Shown here in pieces: positions 35,307 to 42,757 of a stretch of 64,000 nucleotides of DNA. The notes below the pieces were generated by a model. It worked only from the letters and a program-made list of their open reading frames with translations, was not told the DNA's origin and did not search any database. A program made the position numbers and the translations under genes. Numbering within the stretch: position 1 is the stretch's first letter; each line of letters begins with the position of its first letter. Source of the DNA: Flavobacterium anhuiense (GTDB lineage Bacteria > Bacteroidota > Bacteroidia > Flavobacteriales > Flavobacteriaceae); NCBI RefSeq assembly GCF_004151235.1, contig NZ_JUIV01000001.1:1-64000 (forward strand), read 5' to 3'.

Positions 35307-35927
35307 ATGAGAAAACATACTCTATATTTTTTAACTACAATGCTTATTGCTGCAAGTTTTTTGGGCTGTGCCAGATTTTCAAAAAAGACGTTTCGTAATG
35401 AATTGCAAAAGCTGGAGCGTAAGGATATTTCTGGACTTGAAGGAAATTATTCGCTTAATCCGGGAATAGAATATAGATATGATAAACCGGAAGAGCTAGA
35501 TTTAGAAAGTAAAATTCCAGATACATTAATCAACAATAATGCTTACCAATTTATGGTAACGCCAAATCTAAGCTCAAAAAAGAATTTGCATCAAAGAAAA
35601 ACTGAAAATACTGATCGTTTGATTAATCTTAAATTTCAAAATGAAAATTTATTATCCATAAAAGTCTACGAAAAAGGAGCTGTTATTAAAGATACGGTGC
35701 TTTCTGGAAAATATAAAAAAGGAATGTTTTACCTCGATAACAAGTTCGTAAAATGCAATGGCATTCCGTTTCTTTTTGGTGGATGTCAAAGCAATAAGAG
35801 AAGAATTGGCTTGAGTAAAAATGGTGGTCTTTTAGTAAATGAAGCTTATGATAACACTGGTGCTTTTTTATTTTTCTTCTGGGCAGGAAATGATTATAAT
35901 GCAGCTTATGAGTATCCGAGGAAATAA
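35307..35927 (+). CDS. Lipoprotein of unknown function
   Basis: A 206-residue exported lipoprotein. The signal peptide ends in the lipobox FLGC, with C21 as the predicted lipidated residue. The mature part has no family I recognise. It contains a charged first half and a C-terminal Gly-rich segment with FLFGGCQSNKRRIGLSKNGG and LLVNEAYDNTGAFLFFFWAG. Its strongly hydrophobic end might contact the membrane. The next gene is 83 bases further on the same strand. Confidence 0.75.
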   Translation: MRKHTLYFLTTMLIAASFLGCARFSKKTFRNELQKLERKDISGLEGNYSLNPGIEYRYDKPEELDLESKIPDTLINNNAYQFMVTPNLSSKKNLHQRKTENTDRLINLKFQNENLLSIKVYEKGAVIKDTVLSGKYKKGMFYLDNKFVKCNGIPFLFGGCQSNKRRIGLSKNGGLLVNEAYDNTGAFLFFFWAGNDYNAAYEYPRK

Positions 35928-36009
35928 TTGCGGTATTCTTTTTAATTTGACGAATTGCCAAAGAAATTTCCATATCATTTTAAAATAATAAATATAAAAA
36001 AATAACGTC

Positions 36010-36228
36010 ATGGGATTAATGAAAGTGTTTTCGGGAAGTGAAGTATTAGCAATCGCTTTGCAGGAAAGATTAGAAGAAGCGGGAGTAGAAACAGTTAAAA
36101 AAGATAATATTCAATCGGCACGTTTAGGAGGTTTTGGACAGACAGATTTGGCAGTTGAGGTTTTTATTCAAGAAACCGATTTTGCAAAAGCAAATCCTGT
36201 TATAGAAAATTTTAGAATGAGTCTTTAA
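36010..36228 (+). CDS. DUF2007-family small protein
   Basis: A 72-residue cytoplasmic protein with the pattern MKVFSGSEVLAIALQERLEEAG and DLAVEVFIQETDFAKANPVIE, matching the DUF2007 'putative signal transducing protein' fold as I remember it. Its function is not known. It precedes a CAGTCGCAGT repeat and the Cof-type hydrolase. Confidence 0.8.
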   Translation: MGLMKVFSGSEVLAIALQERLEEAGVETVKKDNIQSARLGGFGQTDLAVEVFIQETDFAKANPVIENFRMSL

Positions 36229-36234
36229 AAAGTA

Positions 36235-36300
36235 TTCAGTCGCAGTTTTCAGTTTTCATTGTAAACTGTGACTGAAAACTGTGACTGCGACTGTAAACTA
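36235..36300. repeat. Intergenic CAGTCGCAGT-type inverted repeat, copy 2
   Basis: TTCAGTCGCAGTTTTCAGTTTTCA faces TGACTGAAAACTGTGACTGCGACTG. Same words as 5512-5577. Confidence 0.75.
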
Positions 36301-36308
36301 AAAAAAAA

Positions 36309-37112
36309 ATGCAATACAAAATGTTAGTGCTCGACATGGATGATACCTTGTTGACAGACGATCATAGAATTTCAGATTTAAATAAAAAAGTAATATTAGA
36401 AGCACAAGCTAAAGGTGTTTATGTAGTTTTGGCTTCAGGAAGACCAACTATGGCAATGACAGCTTACGCAAAAGAGTTGAAACTCGATTTGAACGATTCG
36501 TATATGATTTCGTTCAATGGAGCGATAATTAGTCGTGTTAAAGACGATTTGGTTTTGTTTGAGCAGAAATTGACTGTAGAGCAAATTCATGCGTTGTATG
36601 ATTATAGTGTGAAGAAAAATGCACATATCATTACCTATTTAGATGATCAAATCATTAGCGAAACAGATTCTGAGTTTATTGAAGTCGAAAAAGAAATTAC
36701 AGGAATGGCGCATCATAAAGTTTCAAGCTTTAAAGATTATGTAGACAGACCAGCGGTTAAATGTATTTTGTTGCAAGATCCAGCGTATTTAAAAACGTTA
36801 GAAAATGATTTAAAAGATACTATGCCACATTTAAGCGTTTCGATGTCAAAGCCATTTTTCTTAGAAGCCGCACAGCAAGGAATTGATAAAGCGGCAAGTT
36901 TGAAGTTTTTGGCTGATAAATTAGGAATTCATCAAAGTGAAATTATCGCGGTAGGAAACGCCGGAAATGACTTAACAATGATTGAATATGCCGGTTTAGG
37001 AGTTTGGGTTGATAATGTGACTCCCGAATTACGTGACAAAGCCGATTTAATCGTAGCTTCAAATAATGATGATGGTGTTGCTGAGGTTGTAAATCGTTTT
37101 ATTTTAAACTAA
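36309..37112 (+). CDS. Cof-type HAD hydrolase (HAD-IIB)
   Basis: A 267-residue sugar-phosphate or flavin-phosphate phosphatase of the Cof/YidA group. Motif I is LDMDDTLL (nucleophile Asp near residue 8), motif II is VLASGRP, and motif IV is VGNAGNDLTMIEYAG. The IIB cap domain covers about 85-185. Note the VGNAGNDLTM replaces the usual GD.NDxxM, keeping the key Asp. Substrate unknown. Confidence 0.92.
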   Translation: MQYKMLVLDMDDTLLTDDHRISDLNKKVILEAQAKGVYVVLASGRPTMAMTAYAKELKLDLNDSYMISFNGAIISRVKDDLVLFEQKLTVEQIHALYDYSVKKNAHIITYLDDQIISETDSEFIEVEKEITGMAHHKVSSFKDYVDRPAVKCILLQDPAYLKTLENDLKDTMPHLSVSMSKPFFLEAAQQGIDKAASLKFLADKLGIHQSEIIAVGNAGNDLTMIEYAGLGVWVDNVTPELRDKADLIVASNNDDGVAEVVNRFILN

Positions 37113-37118
37113 ACTAAA

Positions 37119-37649
37119 ATGAAGAATCAAATAGAAACGGAACGTCTTATTTTAAGGCCACTTGAGCTTTCAGATGCCGAAGGAATGTTTGAATTGGATT
37201 CTAATCCGAATGTGCATTTGTTTGTGGGAAATAGACCCGTAAAACATATTGATGAAAGCATTGAATACATCAAGTTTGTTCAAAAACAATACAAAGATCT
37301 TGGAACAGGCCGATGGGCAGTTGTTCTCAAAGAAACAAATGAATTTATTGGCTGGTCTGGAATTAAATTTATTACAGACGAAGTTAATAACCACAAAAAC
37401 TTTTATGAGTTAGGATATCGTTTTATCGAAAAGCATTGGGGAAAAGGTTATGCTACTGAAGCTGGAAAAGCTTTTATTGATCATGCCTTTAACAAAATGA
37501 AAGTAGAGATGCTGTATGCTTATGCAGATGCAGGAAACGAAAATTCTAGAAAGATTTTAGAAAAACTAGGTTTCCATTTTGTGAATTCTTTCGAATATCA
37601 AGAAGAATTAGAGGTTTGGTACGAACTTAAAAATCCAAACTCCAACTAA
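37119..37649 (+). CDS. GNAT family N-acetyltransferase (RimJ/RimL-like)
   Basis: A 176-residue acetyltransferase. It opens with ETERLILRPLELSDAEGMFELDSNP, then has WAVVLKETNEFIGWSGI, the acetyl-CoA loop EKHWGKGYATEAGKAF and NENSRKILEKLGF. This is the common RimJ/RimL protein architecture; whether it acts on a ribosomal protein or another amine is unknown. The gene begins 6 bases after the Cof-type hydrolase, so they are co-transcribed. Confidence 0.92.
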   Translation: MKNQIETERLILRPLELSDAEGMFELDSNPNVHLFVGNRPVKHIDESIEYIKFVQKQYKDLGTGRWAVVLKETNEFIGWSGIKFITDEVNNHKNFYELGYRFIEKHWGKGYATEAGKAFIDHAFNKMKVEMLYAYADAGNENSRKILEKLGFHFVNSFEYQEELEVWYELKNPNSN

Positions 37650-37716
37650 GAAATGTGTTCCAAATCTTTACATACTTAAAAGTCAGTAAAGATTTGGAAA
37701 CAAATCAGAGTTATAA

Positions 37717-38241
37717 TTATTTTTTAGCTACAGAAACAAAGTATTTATTTCCGTCACCCATAGTTAATTTTACACGCTCGTCGCAAAGATCGATTGCAAA
37801 ATTTGCACTTTCGTAACAGCTGCAAGTTGTATTTTTGTCTTTAGACATTTCAGTTTTACAGTTGTTGTTTTTAAAGCTTGCCAATTGTGGAGTGTATAAA
37901 CTAACCAAATCAGTAGAAGCAGTTACTAAAGAAATGATACTTGCAGAATTATTGTTTGTAATTCTGTATACAATTCTATCCGTATAGTTTACATCGTTAA
38001 CAGTTACTTTACGAATGTAGGTATAAGCTGTAGATCCTTCACCTGGTTCTTTAACTTCAAACTTAAACCCAACAGCACGAATAGCAACATCAAATTGCTG
38101 TTGTGAGTTAAAGCTCGCCCAAGTCGTCAATGTACTGATAGTAGGAAATGGATTTGCATTTGCGGCTGGAGTATTAGTTTGCGCTTGCGAACTAAATAGG
38201 GTTAAGAACATCAAGCAGATCGTGGGTAAAAATGCTTTCAT
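37717..38241 (-). CDS. Secreted hypothetical protein
   Basis: I do not recognise a family. The start at 38241 is chosen because it gives a signal peptide (MKAFLPTICLMFLTLFSSQAQT). Longer frames back to 38343 put it behind a basic, unlikely leader. The mature part is about 150 residues, with the segment TYIRKVTVNDVNYTDRIVYRIT and three close Cys residues in a C-terminal region (NTTCSCYESANFAIDLC), which may form disulfides. About 220 bp upstream lies a tandem TCGAT repeat. Convergent with the acetyltransferase gene. Confidence 0.65.
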   Translation of the reverse strand: MKAFLPTICLMFLTLFSSQAQTNTPAANANPFPTISTLTTWASFNSQQQFDVAIRAVGFKFEVKEPGEGSTAYTYIRKVTVNDVNYTDRIVYRITNNNSASIISLVTASTDLVSLYTPQLASFKNNNCKTEMSKDKNTTCSCYESANFAIDLCDERVKLTMGDGNKYFVSVAKK

Positions 38242-38343
38242 AAAGCGTGGTATTTGTAATTTAATTTTGCCTACTCTCTTTGGTTTTCGGCTTTCCCATT
38301 TCATTTTGTAACACAAAACAACAACATAACGAGTAAAATTCAA

Positions 38344-38674
38344 AATTGTTATGCCTGAATTATTATTAAATTAATTAAAGCTTATTAAAATTCTTTAATA
38401 TGAATTTATTGGCAACTGGATTCATAACAATGGTAAATGTAAGAAATTTTGAATTTAAAATCGATAAAAATGTATTTAATCGATGAAAATTGCATTTAGT
38501 CGATTATTTTGTCATTTTATTCTTATCTGAATGCTAAAATCTGATAAATTGAAAAATTTTACTTTTTAAAAATAAAACAAAAAAGGTTAACTTTTAAATG
38601 TTTCTAAAATTAATATTACTTCAAATTATTGATTCGAAGTGCATTAATTGTTTTCTTTTGATGAATATTGTTTG
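38344..38674. other. Intergenic region with tandem TCGAT repeat
   Basis: No ORF. At 38461-38504 three TCGAT words are spaced 19 and 20 bp apart, joined by similar AAAATNNNATTTA spacers. It could be an operator for either flanking gene. The rest is AT-rich without clear structure. Confidence 0.5.
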
Positions 38675-38682
38675 TAAATTTG
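38675..38682 (+). promoter_or_regulatory. Predicted -7 element of mtaB
   Basis: TAAATTTG matches TAnnTTTG. A TTG at 38648-38650 lies 24 bases upstream of it. The leader would be about 40 bases. Confidence 0.55.
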
Positions 38683-38728
38683 CAGCCTTAAATTTTTTGA
38701 CAACGATTTCATCAATTTAAGACAAATT

Positions 38729-40063
38729 ATGGAAAATAGAAAAAAAGTTGCCTTTTATACGCTGGGTTGTAAACTGAATTTTTCAGAAACCTCTACAATT
38801 GCCAGAAGTTTTAATGACGAAGGTTTTGACCGCGTCGATTTTGAAGATGTTGCAGATATCTATGTGATTAATACCTGCTCTGTAACAGAAAATGCCGATA
38901 AACAATTTAAACAGGTTGTCAAGAAAGCAATGAAGCTTAACGAAAAAGCTTTTGTTGCTGCTGTTGGTTGTTATGCACAATTGAAACCAGAAGAATTAGC
39001 CTCAGTTGATGGAGTTGATTTGGTTTTGGGAGCTACAGAAAAATTCAAAATCACAGACTATATCCATGATTTGAGCAAAAATGATATGGGTGAAGTTCAT
39101 TCATGTGAAATTGCCGAAGCCGATTTCTATGTAGGAAGTTATTCTATTGGAGATCGTACTAGAGCATTTTTGAAAGTTCAAGATGGTTGCGATTATAAAT
39201 GTACCTATTGCACAATTCCGCTGGCAAGAGGAATTTCTAGAAGTGATGCTTTAGAAAATGTATTGAAAAACGCCAAAGAAATCTCGGCTCAAAATATACG
39301 TGAAATTGTTTTAACGGGTGTAAATATCGGTGATTACGGAAAAGGGGAGTTTGGAAACAAAAAACACGAGCATACTTTTCTAGATTTAGTTCAGGCTTTG
39401 GATAAAGTAGAAGGAATTGAGCGTTTACGAATTTCGTCAATCGAACCAAATCTTTTGAAAAATGAAACAATCGAATTTGTTTCTAAAAGCCGAACTTTTG
39501 TACCGCATTTTCATATTCCGCTGCAATCAGGAAGCAATGATATTTTGAAATTAATGAAACGCCGTTATTTGCGAGAAGTATACACGGAGCGCGTTGCTAA
39601 AATTCGCGAAGTAATGCCTCACGCTTGTATTGGTGTTGATGTTATTGTTGGTTTTCCTGGAGAAACAGATGAGCATTTCTTAGAAACCTATCATTTCTTA
39701 AATGATTTGGATATTTCTTATCTACACGTTTTTACATACTCAGAAAGAGACAATACAGAAGCGGCAGATATGGAAGGCGTAGTTCCTTCAAATGTTCGTG
39801 CTAAACGCAGTAAAATGCTACGCGGTTTATCAGTAAAAAAACGCCGAGCTTTTTACGAAAGCCAATTAGGAACCAACAGAACGGTTCTTTTTGAAAGTGA
39901 AAATAAAGAAGGATACATTCACGGATTTACTGAAAACTATGTAAAAGTAAAAACACCGTGGAATCCTGAATTGGTAAATACGCTTCAAGAAATCAATTTA
40001 ACTAAGATTGATGAAGATGGAAGTGTTCGTATAGAGTTTTTGAATAAACTGGCGGAAGCTTAA
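38729..40063 (+). CDS. mtaB: tRNA (t6A37) methylthiotransferase MtaB
   Basis: A radical-SAM enzyme that methylthiolates t6A37 in tRNA. The N-terminal MTTase domain binds one cluster through C14, C50 and C81, and the radical-SAM cluster is held by C154/C158/C161 (CDYKCTYC). The C-terminal TRAM-like domain covers about 380-440. The MtaB pattern (TLGCKLNFSET at the start) separates it from MiaB and RimO. Length (444) is normal. An inverted repeat and a bidirectional terminator follow. Confidence 0.93.
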   Translation: MENRKKVAFYTLGCKLNFSETSTIARSFNDEGFDRVDFEDVADIYVINTCSVTENADKQFKQVVKKAMKLNEKAFVAAVGCYAQLKPEELASVDGVDLVLGATEKFKITDYIHDLSKNDMGEVHSCEIAEADFYVGSYSIGDRTRAFLKVQDGCDYKCTYCTIPLARGISRSDALENVLKNAKEISAQNIREIVLTGVNIGDYGKGEFGNKKHEHTFLDLVQALDKVEGIERLRISSIEPNLLKNETIEFVSKSRTFVPHFHIPLQSGSNDILKLMKRRYLREVYTERVAKIREVMPHACIGVDVIVGFPGETDEHFLETYHFLNDLDISYLHVFTYSERDNTEAADMEGVVPSNVRAKRSKMLRGLSVKKRRAFYESQLGTNRTVLFESENKEGYIHGFTENYVKVKTPWNPELVNTLQEINLTKIDEDGSVRIEFLNKLAEA

Positions 40064-40086
40064 AAAAAAATAAACAGACAAAGTAT

Positions 40087-40190
40087 TGTCATTTCGACCG
40101 AAGGGAGAAATCACACTAGTTTGTCGACAAAGATTGGAGATTTTCTATGCGTAATTGCTAGTGCGATTTCTCCCTTCGGTCGAAATGACA
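40087..40190. repeat. Long inverted repeat, TGTCATTTCGACC type
   Basis: Two 33-base arms (40087-40119 and 40158-40190) match at 32 of 33 positions. The core reads TCATTTCGACCGAAGGGAGA. The 38-base centre lacks an ORF. It sits between the mtaB stop codon and a terminator. Confidence 0.9.
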
Positions 40191-40226
40191 AAAAAATCCC
40201 TTTTCGTAAAAAAGGGATTTTTTTGT
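40191..40226. terminator. Bidirectional terminator between convergent genes
   Basis: AAAAAATCCCTTTT pairs with AAAAGGGATTTTTT around a short CGTAA-type loop. It serves mtaB (+) and the hypothetical gene (-). Confidence 0.85.
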
Positions 40227-40236
40227 TTTATAAGAA

Positions 40237-40746
40237 TTACTCATTATCCTGAACAACCAATTTCAAAGAATTAATATAATCAGTATCAAATTCTATAACT
40301 CGAATTTTTTCTGGATTAAAACCTAGTTCTCCTCCAAACTGACCTCTTGTATCTAAGAAATCTATAGTCAGTTCTTCTTCATTCAATGCTATTAGTTTTC
40401 CTAAGTAAGCAGATTTAGATGATTTTTTCGCAATTTGAAAAATGCCGTATTTCTCTGAAACGTAATTAATAATCGAACCTAAATCTTTGATTGGGATAAT
40501 ATCATCAGAATTAATTTTTAATCCCTTCAAACGAATTACTTTTTCTGTAAAAGCTAGATCATGATCTCGGTTTACGGCTTCAATATTTTTATTTCTCAGG
40601 ATAACAAAACCATCCAAAACAAAATCTACAGGATTATTTCGAAGCAAAATCCAATCATCAGAATAATCAATTAAAAACCCGCTGAAGATTTCTTTTTTAT
40701 CCTGAAATTCTATTTCGACCAATTGTCTTAAATATTGTTCCATCAT
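40237..40746 (-). CDS. Conserved-looking hypothetical protein
   Basis: A cytoplasmic protein of about 169 residues without signal peptide or membrane helix. The pattern IEFQDKKEIFSGFLIDYSDDWILLRNN suggests a small beta-barrel of Sm/SH3-like type, and a similar stretch (SAYLGKLIALNEEELTIDFLD) recurs in the second half. This would be an internal duplication, but I infer it only from spacing. An ATG at 40764 would add MEFQKN from a neighbouring repeat; the ATG at 40746 or 40743 is more likely. Function unknown. Confidence 0.65.
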   Translation of the reverse strand: MMEQYLRQLVEIEFQDKKEIFSGFLIDYSDDWILLRNNPVDFVLDGFVILRNKNIEAVNRDHDLAFTEKVIRLKGLKINSDDIIPIKDLGSIINYVSEKYGIFQIAKKSSKSAYLGKLIALNEEELTIDFLDTRGQFGGELGFNPEKIRVIEFDTDYINSLKLVVQDNE

Positions 40747-40753
40747 GTTTTTT

Positions 40754-40870
40754 TGAAATTCCAATAATTAAATTCCAAACACTAAACTCCAAAAATCAAA
40801 TCCCAAATTCCAAATGCTATGAGATTGGAATTTGGAATTTCATCCCGATAGCTATCGGGATGGAATTTGT
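40754..40870. repeat. AATTCCAAA-type inverted repeat with a palindrome
   Basis: Words such as AATTCCAAACACTAAACTCC (left) face ATTGGAATTTGGAATTT (right). The perfect 22-bp palindrome at 40841-40862, core ATCCCGATAGCTATCGGGAT, is inserted in the right arm. The left end overlaps a possible upstream start of the 40237-40746 gene. Confidence 0.8.
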
Positions 40871-40873
40871 TTT

Positions 40874-41590
40874 TTAAGGATTAGTAGACCAAATACTGCT
40901 GTTTTTGATAAACACTCTTCGGTTTAATTTTAACTGTGCAATAATTAAATCTGCCATATCTTCAGACTGCATTACTTTTTCTGGGTTTCCGTCAGTTAAG
41001 TTTAAGTCTTTTGCCATATCTGTTGCTACAGTACTTGGCGTTAACGCCGTAACTCGAATATTGTGTTTTCTCATTTCCTGCATTAAAGAATCGGTTAAAC
41101 CTAAAACAGCAAATTTAGAAGCGCTGTAAGCACTTGTCAATGCATTTCCGTTTAATCCGGCAGTTGACGAAATATTGATGATATCTCCAGTTTGTCTTTC
41201 GATCATGTTTGGAATAATCGCTCGAGTTGTATAATACGTTCCCATTAAATTTACCTGAATAATTCTTTCCCAAGCTTCTGGTTCCAATTCTAAGAATTTT
41301 CCAAAAGAAGCAATTCCGGCGCTGTTGATTAAAATGTCGATGTGTTTAAATTCAGCGATTGCTTTTTCAGCAGCAGCATTTATAGAATTGATATCAGATA
41401 CATCAGCAGACAAAGCCAGAGTTTTTACACCCAATTTAGCAGTTTCCTCTGCTAATTGATCAATATCACTTTTGGTTCTAGAGACCAAAATTAGATTTAC
41501 ACCTTCTTTTGCCAAAGCAATTGCTACAGCTTTTCCTATTCCTTTTCCTGCGCCGGTAATAAAGGCATTTTTATTTTTTAAGTCAGTCAT
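40874..41590 (-). CDS. Short-chain dehydrogenase (FabG-like)
   Basis: A classical SDR of 238 residues. The Rossmann motif is [16 protein letters not shown] follows, and the catalytic set is S (NISSTAGL) with YSASK. It resembles 3-oxoacyl-ACP reductases, but many paralogues share these motifs, so the substrate is uncertain. A -7 element at 41634-41641 sits inside a perfect 14-bp inverted repeat (41613-41668), which suggests dedicated regulation. Confidence 0.9.
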   Translation of the reverse strand: MTDLKNKNAFITGAGKGIGKAVAIALAKEGVNLILVSRTKSDIDQLAEETAKLGVKTLALSADVSDINSINAAAEKAIAEFKHIDILINSAGIASFGKFLELEPEAWERIIQVNLMGTYYTTRAIIPNMIERQTGDIINISSTAGLNGNALTSAYSASKFAVLGLTDSLMQEMRKHNIRVTALTPSTVATDMAKDLNLTDGNPEKVMQSEDMADLIIAQLKLNRRVFIKNSSIWSTNP

Positions 41591-41612
41591 GATTGTGTTT
41601 TTAGAAATGCAG

Positions 41613-41668
41613 AAAGCATCATTTTAAGTCTTACAAAAATAAGCTTTTGAAAACTAAAATGATGCTTT
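41613..41668. promoter_or_regulatory. Promoter of the FabG-like gene flanked by an inverted repeat
   Basis: TACATTTG-type element: the minus strand reads TATTTTTG at 41641-41634, an exact TAnnTTTG match. It is flanked by AAAGCATCATTTTA (41613-41626) and its perfect complement TAAAATGATGCTTT (41655-41668). The arms may be operator half-sites or a leader hairpin. Confidence 0.55.
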
Positions 41669-41704
41669 AAAAGGTATTCTTAATCTAAGTTTAACAACTT
41701 TTTG

Positions 41705-42292
41705 TTATTCTTTCAGAACCATATCAATACACATGACAGCTCCTAAAATCAATTGTCTCAACGGACTGTCAGCAGCAACTGTTTCTTCAATTTGAAGCAC
41801 ATAATTGTCGGCACTTGTAAAAAACTCTTTTCCTAATCCTGCCCATTTTTTACTTACTTGTGCCAATTGCTTGTTTTCGTGTGAGAATTTAAAATCCCAG
41901 CCAGTCCATTTTCCTTGCAAAGTAGCCACAGGTTTTTCATTTTTATCTAGGATGTTAAATTTTCCTCCGATTGAAAAGAATTTCTGTTTGAAAGTTCCAA
42001 TCAAACGATCTTTTTCGTCTAATACTTCAACAGTAGATCTAAAGATGGCAACACCTCTTCTTACTGTAATTAACTTTTCTCCAGAGGCAGTTGTAATTTC
42101 AACATTAAACGGAGTTGCTCTTTTGTAATCTGTAAAACGAAATACTTTTGTGAAGAAGCCAAGATTGTTCTCTCGGCAGTTCATGATGATTTGATTGGTT
42201 TCTGGATGATAGATATCGTAGTTGTTTGCGGCTTTGAACATTCCAACATGTTCTTTTACTAAAAATAGATTTTGGCTTAAAATAGGATTCAT
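41705..42292 (-). CDS. LURP-one/scramblase-related protein
   Basis: A 195-residue protein with the tubby-like beta-barrel pattern of the LURP-one/phospholipid scramblase group: an N-terminal LSQNLFLVKEH, then NYDIYHPETNQIIMNC, KLITVRRGVAIFRSTVEVLDEKDRLIG and FNILDKNEKPVATLQGKWTGWDF. No signal peptide. The hydrophobic end QLILGAVMCIDMVL might insert in the membrane. The role in bacteria is unclear. A -7 element lies at 42326-42333. Confidence 0.72.
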   Translation of the reverse strand: MNPILSQNLFLVKEHVGMFKAANNYDIYHPETNQIIMNCRENNLGFFTKVFRFTDYKRATPFNVEITTASGEKLITVRRGVAIFRSTVEVLDEKDRLIGTFKQKFFSIGGKFNILDKNEKPVATLQGKWTGWDFKFSHENKQLAQVSKKWAGLGKEFFTSADNYVLQIEETVAADSPLRQLILGAVMCIDMVLKE

Positions 42293-42325
42293 ACGTGTGT
42301 AAAATAAGTTTTAGAAATAAAGCCG

Positions 42326-42333
42326 CAAATGTA
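42326..42333 (-). promoter_or_regulatory. Predicted -7 element of the scramblase-like gene
   Basis: TACATTTG on the minus strand, exact TAnnTTTG, about 34 bases upstream of the start. Confidence 0.5.
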
Positions 42334-42392
42334 ATACAATATTTATTAATTGCTAATTGCCCAATCAGACAAAGAACTTCAATAAACCATCT

Positions 42393-42752
42393 TTAATCTG
42401 CCTTCTTTTTACTAATTATGACAATCGCACCATTTGCTCCTTGGTCTCCATAAATTAATTTAGCTTCATTTGGTTGTAATGCTTTCATAGACTCAATAGC
42501 ATCGGGTTTAATTTTGCTAATCTTTTCTTTATCAATGATTTTTCCGTCCAAAACATATAAAACTTGAATGAGTGAAGCTCTGTTAGGTCCGCATATAATT
42601 ACTTTAGCTGGCTGAACTTGCTTGGAATCACTAATGGTTAGTTTTTTTGTTTCTTGAATCGTGTCTTTTTCTACCTTGGAAGCTGTTTTATCCTGAGCCT
42701 TTGCTATATAGCTTATCAGAAAAAGGAATGAAAGAAATTTTATTGCTCTCAT
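42393..42752 (-). CDS. Small secreted TonB-receptor plug-like protein
   Basis: A 119-residue exported protein: signal peptide (about 1-19), a linker, then a module (about 62-117) with LYVLDGKII, IKPDAIESMKAL, AKLIYGDQGANGAIVI and a basic end. This matches the N-terminal plug of TonB-dependent receptors (YIIDG ... YG..G.NGVI.I), but no barrel follows. It begins 5 bases after the VWA gene and ends the ECF operon. Two other proteins of the operon carry the same module. It may act as a free ligand or decoy of a TonB-like partner (inference). Confidence 0.75.
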   Translation of the reverse strand: MRAIKFLSFLFLISYIAKAQDKTASKVEKDTIQETKKLTISDSKQVQPAKVIICGPNRASLIQVLYVLDGKIIDKEKISKIKPDAIESMKALQPNEAKLIYGDQGANGAIVIISKKKAD

Positions 42753-42757
42753 GTTTA

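Noticed and set aside
38242..38343. N-terminal extension of the secreted hypothetical protein to 38343
   Set aside because: It would place 34 basic residues before a clear signal peptide.
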